Positions 1 through 5,712 of a DNA stretch of 7,951 nucleotides are shown in pieces. This DNA comes from Beijerinckiaceae bacterium (GTDB taxonomy: Bacteria; Pseudomonadota; Alphaproteobacteria; Rhizobiales; Beijerinckiaceae). Positions within the stretch are counted from its first letter, which is position 1. The number at the start of each line of letters is the position of its first letter. The DNA lies in NCBI GenBank assembly GCA_022702195.1, contig JAKONB010000240.1, positions 1-7,951 of the forward strand. The letters run 5' to 3'. Under the pieces are notes generated by a model. The model did no database searches. It was not told where the DNA came from and worked only from the letters and a program-made list of their open reading frames with translations. The position numbers were made by a program, and so were the translations under genes.

Positions 1-276
1 GTGCCCGAGGGCCATATCTGCTGCGGCTCGGCCGGCACCTACAACATCCTGCAGCCGGAGATCGCCAACCGGCTCCGCGACCGCAAGGTGGCCAATATCG
101 AGCGGATGCGCCCCGACGTGATCGCCACCGGCAATATCGGCTGCGCCACGCAGATCGGGAAGGGCACGGCGATCCCCATCGTCCACACGGTGGAATTGCT
201 GGACTGGGCGACCGGGGGGCCGAGACCGGCGGTGTTGGAGGGAATGTCGCCGTCGGTGATGGCGGCGGCCGAATGA
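1..276 (+). CDS. glcF: Glycolate oxidase iron-sulfur subunit GlcF, C-terminal fragment
   Basis: The last 91 codons of GlcF, entering from the left edge; the GTG at base 1 is an internal valine codon, not a start. GlcF is the Fe-S subunit of the GlcDEF glycolate dehydrogenase, which oxidises glycolate to glyoxylate and passes electrons to the respiratory chain at the inner membrane. The visible part is the second cysteine-rich CCG domain: the CCGSAGTYN motif (Cys7, Cys8 of the fragment), then GNIGC (Cys48) followed by QI, and the characteristic HTVELLDWATGG near the end. These match the GlcF C-terminus closely. It ends in TGA at 274-276, 67 bp before the converging MBL gene, with no obvious intrinsic terminator between them. 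glcD and glcE would be expected upstream, outside the window. Confidence 0.93.
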   Translation: MPEGHICCGSAGTYNILQPEIANRLRDRKVANIERMRPDVIATGNIGCATQIGKGTAIPIVHTVELLDWATGGPRPAVLEGMSPSVMAAAE

Positions 277-343
277 GGCTCGAACCAGGGCCGTCCTAGC
301 CGCGTGATCCGATGGACGCTCCGATCGGCAAGAAGGCGGCCTC

Positions 344-1318
344 TCATGGGTCGCCCGCTCCGGTGAGCGACACCCAGCGATACCCCCCCGCTTGCCTCTC
401 GACATAGCCGAGGGACGGGAACGCGGTGTGATATCCCGCCACCAGCAGCCGCTCGGTGGCGGCCATCGCGTAGATCGCCCGGCGGGTGGCGATGCCTTGA
501 TCCTTGTCGAGGTCGAAGAAGGCGTGCCACTCGGGATGACTGAGGGAAGCCACCTCGTGATGGGCGCAATCGCCCCAGATCAGCATGCGATGCCCCTCGC
601 TCTCGCAATGGAAGGCGAGGTGACCCGGCGTGTGGCCGTAAGCGGCCATCGCGGCGATGCCGGGTGCGATCGTGTCGCCCGGTTTCACGAAGCGTACGCG
701 CGCGCGAAGCGGAAACAGGTGGCTGCGCACCACCATGGCCGACTTGTAGGTGTTGCTGTCCGGCGGCGCCGACAAACGATCCTCCGCGGCCCAGAAGCGG
801 TACTCGGCCTCGCCGACCACGTAGGCGGCGTTCGGAAACAGCGGCGCGTCGCCCTCCTTGAGCCCGCCGATATGGTCCGTATGGCAATGCGTCAGCACGA
901 CGAGGTCGATCGCCTCGGGGGACAGGCCGACGCGGCGCAACTGGCTGGCCAGTCGCCCGCCGGCCGGCCTCGGGATGAAGCCGACCTCGCCATTGCCGGT
1001 ATCGAACAGAATGCGCTGCGTGCCGGTCTCGATCAGGACCGGCGTGAAGCCCGGCGTGAATCGGCTCGTCGGAAGCCGGTTGTCGCGCATCACGGCCTCC
1101 ACCTCCGCCCTCGGACGGTCCTCGCCGACGATCGGCCACGGACCGTCGATGGTCTGGTCCGCATCGAGCAAGGTGGTGATGGTGAAGGCGCCGAGCCGAA
1201 CGCGCTTCGGAGCGGGGGCGTCGGCGAGCGATTTCGCTCGCCCCCGATTCGTCCCAGCGCCGGATAGGGCGAAGCTCGCCAGCGCACCCGTGACAAGACG
1301 GCGGCTCAATGTGATCAT
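344..1318 (-). CDS. Tat-exported metallo-beta-lactamase-fold hydrolase (methyl parathion hydrolase/AHL lactonase-like)
   Basis: A 324-residue MBL-fold metallo-hydrolase. The N-terminus (SRRLVTGALASFALSG, residues 5-20) carries a twin-arginine and a short hydrophobic stretch, so Tat export to the periplasm is likely. The full binuclear metal set is visible: HCHTDH (His144, His146, Asp148, His149), GHTPGH (His233), IWGD (Asp250) and AGYH (His297). The length, leader and ligand spacing resemble methyl parathion hydrolase (ligands as I recall His147/149, Asp151, His152, His234, Asp255, His302) and related secreted lactonases, but the substrate cannot be read from sequence; lactone, ester or organophosphate hydrolysis are all possible. 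The ATG start is supported by GGAGG (complement of 1326-1330) seven bases upstream. It is divergent from the AraC regulator at 1402, which probably controls it, and converges on glcF. Confidence 0.9.
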   Translation of the reverse strand: MITLSRRLVTGALASFALSGAGTNRGRAKSLADAPAPKRVRLGAFTITTLLDADQTIDGPWPIVGEDRPRAEVEAVMRDNRLPTSRFTPGFTPVLIETGTQRILFDTGNGEVGFIPRPAGGRLASQLRRVGLSPEAIDLVVLTHCHTDHIGGLKEGDAPLFPNAAYVVGEAEYRFWAAEDRLSAPPDSNTYKSAMVVRSHLFPLRARVRFVKPGDTIAPGIAAMAAYGHTPGHLAFHCESEGHRMLIWGDCAHHEVASLSHPEWHAFFDLDKDQGIATRRAIYAMAATERLLVAGYHTAFPSLGYVERQAGGYRWVSLTGAGDP

Positions 1319-1344
1319 CGTCGATCCTCCGGTCGCTCCCGCCT

Positions 1345-1384
1345 TCGCCAGGGATGGCGAGGAGGGGGATCACCGGTCTACCGG
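1345..1384. promoter_or_regulatory. Two short dyads in the shared MBL/AraC control region
   Basis: The 83-bp gap between the two divergent starts contains TCGCCA-GGGA-TGGCGA (arms 1345-1350 and 1355-1360, perfect) and CCGGT-CT-ACCGG (arms 1373-1377 and 1380-1384, perfect). Their centres are about 26 bp apart. Their place between a regulator and its likely target suggests operator sites or promoter structure. That role is inference: AraC-family proteins more often bind direct repeats, and short GC-rich dyads arise by chance. Confidence 0.35.
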
Positions 1385-1390
1385 CGGGGT

Positions 1391-1397
1391 AGGGGGG
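1391..1397 (+). promoter_or_regulatory. Ribosome binding site fixing the TTG start of the AraC gene
   Basis: AGGGGGG lies four bases before TTG at 1402. An in-frame TAG at 1390-1392 overlaps it and rules out any start further upstream, and the next in-frame ATG is residue 68. TTG at 1402 is therefore the only start that keeps the N-terminal domain. Confidence 0.65.
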
Positions 1398-1401
1398 CCG
1401 C

Positions 1402-2169
1402 TTGAACGAACGTGCTGCGCCGGCCCTCGGTCCCCTCTGGCACGTGGAAGGCGGCTCCACCTTCTTTGCCGGACCGCTCGCCTACAATGCCAGTCACCAG
1501 CATGGCGCGCCGGTCTACCTGGCCGGTCTCTATGGGTCGTTCCGCATCCGGTTCCTGCCCGGAGCCTGGATCGCCTGTCGCACCGCCTTCGTCCCCGCCG
1601 GAATGCGGCACGAACTCGATTGCTCCGGCGATCCCCTCGCGGTGCTGTATCGCGAACCGGAGGCGGGAGCGCGGACCCTTCTGGGCCTGATGGGTCCGGG
1701 CGAGGAGATCGACGGGGCTCGGGTTTCTCAAAGCGGCGAGATCGAATCCCTGCGCGCGCCCTACGAATGCCGGCGCGGGGCGGCCTGGGCCGGAGAGGCG
1801 GTCGCCGATCTGGCACGCTTCGCCGAGCAACGGGACGGATCGTCACCCGACGCCCGCATCGCCCGAATCGTCGCCGAACTGAGCCGGCGCCAGGATACGC
1901 GGATGTCGGCGCCGCGCCTGGCCGCCTCCGTCGGGTTATCGCCGTCGCGGATGCAACATCTCTTCACCCGCGAGGTGGGCGTTCCGTTTCGCCGTTACCG
2001 ATCCTGGCTGCGGATGCGATCGGCCATCGCCGCCATCATCCGGGGCGAGAGCTTCACCGGGGCGGCCCATGACGCCGCCTTCGCGGATCAGGCCCATTTC
2101 GCGAACGCGTTCCGGAACACCTTCGGCGCTCCCGCCTCGGCGAGTCTCGTCGGCATCCGGCGTCGCTAG
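1402..2169 (+). CDS. AraC-family transcriptional regulator
   Basis: A 255-residue one-component regulator. The N-terminal half (about residues 10-130) looks like the cupin-type sensing domain of AraC proteins, with histidines at 32 and 34 and FVPAGMRHEL around 63-72; its ligand is unknown. The C-terminal part (about 150-250) is the double helix-turn-helix domain: the first unit is around LAASVGLSPSRMQHLFTREVG (173-193), and the second around FADQAHFANAFRNTFGAPA (227-245), the conserved 'F-D-Q-S-H-F-x-R-x-F-K-x-x-F-G-x-P' pattern in a degenerate form. Translation starts at TTG (see the RBS entry). The gene is divergent from the exported MBL hydrolase, the usual arrangement of a local activator and its target, and the short gap holds two dyads. 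It ends four bases before a palindromic repeat. Confidence 0.88.
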   Translation: MNERAAPALGPLWHVEGGSTFFAGPLAYNASHQHGAPVYLAGLYGSFRIRFLPGAWIACRTAFVPAGMRHELDCSGDPLAVLYREPEAGARTLLGLMGPGEEIDGARVSQSGEIESLRAPYECRRGAAWAGEAVADLARFAEQRDGSSPDARIARIVAELSRRQDTRMSAPRLAASVGLSPSRMQHLFTREVGVPFRRYRSWLRMRSAIAAIIRGESFTGAAHDAAFADQAHFANAFRNTFGAPASASLVGIRRR

Positions 2170-2172
2170 AGT

Positions 2173-2214
2173 ATCGTCCCGAAAGGTGGTTGTCGGCTTT
2201 CGGAAAAAGACGAT
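2173..2214. repeat. Imperfect palindromic intergenic repeat, Rhizobiales type
   Basis: The outer arms ATCGTC (2173-2178) and GACGAT (2209-2214) and the inner arms CCGAAAG (2179-2185) and CTTTCGG (2197-2203) are all perfect, with an 11-base loop and a five-A bulge at 2204-2208. The layout recalls, from memory, an abundant Rhizobiales intergenic element with ATCAT at its ends around CCGAAAAGTGG and TTTTCGG. The ends here differ from that form at paired positions on both sides, as expected if the hairpin is conserved. It begins four bases after the AraC stop. A terminator role for the plus strand is possible but there is no T-run on that side. Confidence 0.6.
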
Positions 2215-2217
2215 GCA

Positions 2218-2272
2218 CAAACAATAACCTGGCGCGGCGTCCCGGACCCGATTTCCAGGACGCCGCGCCAGG
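2218..2272 (-). terminator. Strong intrinsic terminator of the fumC-DUF4169-RHH operon
   Basis: CCTGGCGCGGCGTCC (2228-2242) pairs perfectly with GGACGCCGCGCCAGG (2258-2272): a 15-bp stem with a 15-base loop. Read on the minus strand, the stem begins 12 bases after the RHH stop codon and is followed by TTATTGTTTG (complement of 2227-2218), a U-rich tail. The plus strand has no T-run after the stem, so it acts mainly for the minus-strand operon, though it may also slow readthrough from the AraC gene. Confidence 0.85.
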
Positions 2273-2284
2273 CGCGGGCGGGGC

Positions 2285-2503
2285 TCAGCCCGTCCCGCGG
2301 ATTTCCGCCAGGACAAACACCCGGATCGCCGAGGACAGGTTCTGGCCCTCGCGGCCCGCATCGATCGCGCCGATCAGCGCCTGAATCGATTGACCGCGCG
2401 TCTCGGCGATGGTCCGCAGGGCGTCCCAGAAGGCGTCTTCCAGCGACACGCTGGTGCGATGGCCGGCGATCATCACCGAGCGCTTGGTGACGCCGAGGCT
2501 CAT
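2285..2503 (-). CDS. Ribbon-helix-helix domain protein (RHH_4-like)
   Basis: A 72-residue protein that is almost entirely one ribbon-helix-helix domain. The pattern KRSVMIAGHRTSVSLEDAF (residues 7-25), then WDALRTIA and a second helix with NLSSAIRVFVL (55-65), matches the RHH_4 family (Pfam PF13467 as I recall) found across alphaproteobacteria. RHH proteins normally bind DNA as dimers through the N-terminal strand, here around residues 8-12 or 16-20. There is no adjacent toxin, so it does not look like an antitoxin. It is the last gene of the fumC operon, 28 bp after the DUF4169 gene and 12 bp before a strong terminator. The ATG at 2503 has no clear Shine-Dalgarno and may be translated by coupling. 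Targets and role are unknown. Confidence 0.82.
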   Translation of the reverse strand: MSLGVTKRSVMIAGHRTSVSLEDAFWDALRTIAETRGQSIQALIGAIDAGREGQNLSSAIRVFVLAEIRGTG

Positions 2504-2531
2504 GCCGCGCGAGCGCCGAGGCGGCGTCCCC

Positions 2532-2723
2532 TCATTCCGTCGGCTCGCCGCCCGTCAGCTTGTGGCCTTCGTGGCGGGAGAACTCGATGGCCTTCTTGGC
2601 TTCGGCGAGGGTCTTGGCCTTCTTCGGACGGCCGAAGGCGATGCGGTTGTCGGCCGCCTTCGTCTCCCTGTCCGCCCGCTCCTTGGCCTTGCGGACCTGG
2701 CGCAGGTTGATGATCTCCGCCAT
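2532..2723 (-). CDS. DUF4169 family small basic protein
   Basis: A 63-residue, lysine- and arginine-rich, probably helical protein. MAEIINLRQVRKAKERA at the N-terminus, NRIAFGRPKKAK in the middle (26-37) and the ending HEGHKL (51-56) match the DUF4169 family, small alphaproteobacterial proteins of unknown function. No signal peptide or membrane segment is visible. It starts 12 bp after the fumC stop; the RBS GAGGGAG overlaps the fumC stop codon region, so translation is closely tied to fumC. The high density of basic and alternating charged residues would suit nucleic-acid or protein contact, but that is a guess. The same neighbours occur around fumC in other alphaproteobacteria, as I remember. 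Confidence 0.85.
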   Translation of the reverse strand: MAEIINLRQVRKAKERADRETKAADNRIAFGRPKKAKTLAEAKKAIEFSRHEGHKLTGGEPTE

Positions 2724-2735
2724 GCCGCGTCTCCC

Positions 2736-4151
2736 TCACTCGGCGCTGGGCGCCAGCATGGTCTCCGGGCGCACCACGCGCGCGAAGTCCTCTTCCGTCA
2801 CGTAGCCGAGGCGCAGGGCCTCTTCCTTCAAGGTGGTGCCATTCTTGTGCGCGGTCTTGGCGATCTCGGCGGCCTTGTCGTAGCCGATCGAGGGGGCGAG
2901 CGCGGTGACCAGCATGAGCGAGCGGCTCATCAGATCGGCGATCCGGTCCTCGTTGGCCTTGATGCCGACGACGCAATTGTCGGTGAAGCTCACCGCCGCG
3001 TCGGCGAGCAGGCGGATCGACTGCAGCACCGCGTTGGCGATGACCGGCTTGAAGACGTTGAGTTCGAAATGGCCCTGGCTGCCGGCGAAGCCCACCGTTG
3101 TGCCGTTGCCGATCACCTGGGCGCAGACCATGGTCAGCGCCTCGCACTGGGTCGGGTTGACCTTGCCGGGCATGATCGAGGAGCCCGGTTCATTCTCGGG
3201 CAGCGACAATTCGCCCAGGCCCGAGCGCGGCCCCGACGCCAGCAAGCGGATGTCCTGGGCGATCTTGAATAGGCCGGCGGCCAGCGCCGAGAGCGCGCCC
3301 TGGGTGAACACCAGCGCGTCGTGGGTGGCCAGCGCCTCGAACTTGTTCGCCGCGGAGGTGAAGGGCAGGCCGGTCAGCTCGGCGACCTTGGCGGCGAACT
3401 TCTCCGCGAAGTCCGGATGGGTATTAAGGCCGGTGCCGACGGCGGTGCCGCCCTGGGCCAGAGCCAGGACGCCCGGCAGGGTCGCCTTGACCCGCTCGGT
3501 CCCCAGCGCGACCTGCGCCACGTAGCCGGAGAATTCCTGGCCGAGCGAGACCGGCGTCGCGTCCTGAAGATGGGTCCGGCCGATCTTGACGATGCCCGAG
3601 AAGGCCTGCGCCTTGGCCTCCAGCGCATCGCGCAGATGGGTCAGCGCCGGGATCAGGCGGTCGTTGATCTCGCGCGACACGGCGATGTGCATCGCGGTGG
3701 GGAACACGTCGTTGGAGGATTGCCCCCGGTTGACGTGATCGTTGGGATGAACCGGCGACTTACCGCCGCGCTTTCCGCCGAGCAGCTCGTTGGCGAGGCT
3801 GGCGATCACCTCGTTGGCGTTCATGTTGGACTGGGTGCCCGAGCCGGTCTGCCAGACCACAAGGGGAAATTCCTGGTCGTGCTCCCCCGCGACCACCTCG
3901 GCCGCCGAAGCCGCGATGGCCTGGGCCACCTTCGGGTCGAGGCCGCCCAGATCCTGGTTCACCAGGGCGGCGGCCTGCTTGACCAGGCCGAGGGCGTGGA
4001 CCACGGGCGCCGGCATCCGCTCGGTGCCGATCTTGAAATTCTGGATCGAGCGCTGGGTCTGCGCTCCCCAGTAGCGATGCGCCGGGACCTCGATCGGACC
4101 GAACGTGTCGGATTCGGTGCGGGTAGCGGGGGTCTCGTCCTGCGGCGACAT
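2736..4151 (-). CDS. fumC: Class II fumarate hydratase FumC
   Basis: 471 residues, normal for the iron-independent, homotetrameric class II fumarase, which interconverts fumarate and L-malate in the TCA cycle in the cytosol. The family blocks are all present: SGTQSNMNANE (104-114), HPNDHVN (135-141) and SSNDVFPTAMH (145-155) lining the substrate sites, GRTHLQDATP with the catalytic-type His194, GTAVGTGLNTHP (235-246), and the signature loop GSSIMPGKVNPTQ (323-335) with the serine base in Ser324/Ser325. The C-terminal domain (LMLVTAL, IGYDKAAEIAK) is intact. The N-terminus aligns with E. coli FumC from 'SDTFGPIEVPAHRYWGAQTQRS', and GAAGAGG-like purines five to ten bases before the ATG support the start. 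It is the first gene of the operon with DUF4169 and RHH and is divergent from the P450. Class II fumarase is preferred over aspartase because of the close match to FumC throughout. Confidence 0.97.
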   Translation of the reverse strand: MSPQDETPATRTESDTFGPIEVPAHRYWGAQTQRSIQNFKIGTERMPAPVVHALGLVKQAAALVNQDLGGLDPKVAQAIAASAAEVVAGEHDQEFPLVVWQTGSGTQSNMNANEVIASLANELLGGKRGGKSPVHPNDHVNRGQSSNDVFPTAMHIAVSREINDRLIPALTHLRDALEAKAQAFSGIVKIGRTHLQDATPVSLGQEFSGYVAQVALGTERVKATLPGVLALAQGGTAVGTGLNTHPDFAEKFAAKVAELTGLPFTSAANKFEALATHDALVFTQGALSALAAGLFKIAQDIRLLASGPRSGLGELSLPENEPGSSIMPGKVNPTQCEALTMVCAQVIGNGTTVGFAGSQGHFELNVFKPVIANAVLQSIRLLADAAVSFTDNCVVGIKANEDRIADLMSRSLMLVTALAPSIGYDKAAEIAKTAHKNGTTLKEEALRLGYVTEEDFARVVRPETMLAPSAE

Positions 4152-4199
4152 CGTGGCCTCTTCGTCTGGCTGCGGCGGACCCTACTTAAACCGGGTGCC

Positions 4200-4223
4200 C
4201 GCAAACTGCGATGGTGCTTTGCG
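4200..4223. promoter_or_regulatory. Inverted repeat between divergent fumC and P450
   Basis: CGCAAA (4200-4205) and TTTGCG (4218-4223) form a perfect 6-bp inverted repeat with a 12-bp spacer inside the 127-bp gap, about 49 bp before fumC and 56 bp before the P450 start. Its place fits an operator for one or both promoters, but I could not identify convincing -35/-10 boxes on either strand, and no known regulator consensus is matched. Confidence 0.3.
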
Positions 4224-4278
4224 AGGGCGCCGCACAAGTGTCACCCGCTCCGCTCCTTCCGAATCCGAAAAGGCTGTC

Positions 4279-5712
4279 ATGTCGAGTGCCCCGATGTCGG
4301 ACGTCGCACGGCCGGCGCAAGCTGGGGAAGGCGGCCGGTTCCGGCCGCCGGTCCCGCCCCCGCTGCGCGACCAGCTCAGCCTCTTCGCCTTTCTGAAGGC
4401 CGCCCGCGCCAACCCGGTGACCACGTGGCTCGACGCGCATTTCGAGCGCCCGGTGGTGGCGGGCGAGGGCGCCATGGGCCGGATCACGGTGGTGAGCGAT
4501 CCGGCCCTGATCCGCTACCTCTACGTCGAGAACGCCGCCAATTACCGCAAGGACGATCTCCAGCGCCGGGTGCTGGCCCCCGGCCTCGGTAACGGCCTGC
4601 TCACCGCCGAGGGGGACGAGTGGAAATTGCAGCGCCGGACCCTGGCGCCGATCTTCTCGGCCCGGCACGTGCTCGGTTTCGCCGATTCCATGAATCTCGC
4701 CGGCGCGCGCATCGCCCGGCGCCTGGCGCGCCGCGACGGGGCGGTGGTCGACGTCGCTCTGGAGATGACCCGCGTCACCCTGGACGTGCTGGAGCGGACG
4801 ATCTTCACCCACGGTCTGGCCAGCGACCCCGATGCGCTTGGCCGCGCGATCACCCGCTTCCTCGAATCGGTCGGACCGATCGACCCGCTCGACGTGTTCG
4901 GGGTGCCGAACTTCGTGCCGCGCCTCGGGCGGTTAAAGGCCCGCCCCGCCATCCGTTTCTTCGCCGAGGTGGTGGACGAACTCATCGCGCGCCGCCGCGT
5001 GCTCATCGCGAGGGATGAGGCTCCGGCCGATCTTCTCACGCTCCTGCTCCAGGCACAGGATCCCGAGACCGGCAAGGGACTCTCGGACCTCGAGGTCAAG
5101 GCCAACATCGTCACCTTCATCGCAGCCGGCCACGAGACCACGGCGAATGCGCTGACCTGGGCGCTGTATTGCGTGTCGCAGGATCCGGGCAGCCGCGCCC
5201 GCCTCGAAACAGAGGTCGATGGCGTCGTGGGCGATGCGTTCGATGCCGAGACGCTGCCCTTCACCAAGGCGGTGATGGAGGAGGCGATGCGCCTGTTTCC
5301 ACCGGTTCCGTTCATGAGCCGGACGGCGGTCGCAGAGGATCGGATCGGTCGCATCAAGATCCCGCGCGGCTCGTTGGTCATGGTGGCGCCCTACGTGCTC
5401 CACCGCCACCGCACCCTCTGGGACGATCCGTCCGCCTTCGTTCCCGATCGCTTCCTGCCCGAGAATCGCGCCGCGATCCCGCGCTTCGCCTACCTGCCGT
5501 TCGGTGCGGGGCCGCGCGTCTGCATCGGGCAGAGCTTCTCACTTCAAGAGGCGGTGATCGTTCTGGCTCACGTGGTTCGGGCGACCCGTTTCGACCTCGG
5601 CAAGGATCATCCGCCGGTCACGCCGCTGCATCGCGTGACCCTACGGCCGGAGCACGGCCTGCGCATGACGGCCCGGCGCCGTCACACAGTGCGGCCCGGC
5701 GCGGAAGGCTGA
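4279..5712 (+). CDS. Cytochrome P450 monooxygenase
   Basis: 477 residues from the ATG at 4279 (AAAAGG five bases upstream). All P450 landmarks are visible: C-helix WKLQR (Trp115-Arg119), I-helix oxygen-binding AGHETT (283-288), ExxR as EAMR (Glu335, Arg338), PDRF (389-392), and the heme loop FGAGPRVCIG with the thiolate ligand Cys415 (408-417). There is no membrane anchor, so it should be soluble; the proline-rich start (FRPPVPPP) resembles the N-terminus of soluble, eukaryote-like class-E bacterial P450s. It would need a separate ferredoxin/reductase, and none is encoded here. Substrate is unknown; fatty acids or terpenoids are only guesses. The open frame extends upstream to 4105 across the fumC start, but that stretch is antisense to fumC and not P450-like. 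An ATG at 4294 is an alternative start. It ends TGA, directly abutting the sspB stop. Confidence 0.93.
   Translation: MSSAPMSDVARPAQAGEGGRFRPPVPPPLRDQLSLFAFLKAARANPVTTWLDAHFERPVVAGEGAMGRITVVSDPALIRYLYVENAANYRKDDLQRRVLAPGLGNGLLTAEGDEWKLQRRTLAPIFSARHVLGFADSMNLAGARIARRLARRDGAVVDVALEMTRVTLDVLERTIFTHGLASDPDALGRAITRFLESVGPIDPLDVFGVPNFVPRLGRLKARPAIRFFAEVVDELIARRRVLIARDEAPADLLTLLLQAQDPETGKGLSDLEVKANIVTFIAAGHETTANALTWALYCVSQDPGSRARLETEVDGVVGDAFDAETLPFTKAVMEEAMRLFPPVPFMSRTAVAEDRIGRIKIPRGSLVMVAPYVLHRHRTLWDDPSAFVPDRFLPENRAAIPRFAYLPFGAGPRVCIGQSFSLQEAVIVLAHVVRATRFDLGKDHPPVTPLHRVTLRPEHGLRMTARRRHTVRPGAEG

Noticed and set aside
277..343. Possible terminator between glcF and the MBL gene (CCGAT/ATCGG arms, 309-328)
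   Set aside because: The arms are only 5 bp with a 10-base loop and there is no T-run on either strand.
39..1460. 473-codon minus-strand open frame across the glcF end and the MBL gene
   Set aside because: It is out of frame with the MBL gene, which has all its metal ligands, a Tat leader and an RBS. Its translation is arginine/proline-rich, as expected of a shadow frame in GC-rich DNA.
858..2072. 404-codon plus-strand open frame
   Set aside because: It overlaps the MBL gene antisense and the AraC gene in another frame, and its translation is low-complexity R/P/S-rich with no family resemblance.
4105..4278. N-terminal extension of the P450 to ATG 4105
   Set aside because: It overlaps the fumC start antisense, lacks a good RBS and looks nothing like a P450 leader; ATG 4279 has AAAAGG at a suitable distance.
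3321..4592. 423-codon plus-strand open frame across fumC and the P450 5' end
   Set aside because: It is antisense to the unmistakable fumC and out of frame with the P450.
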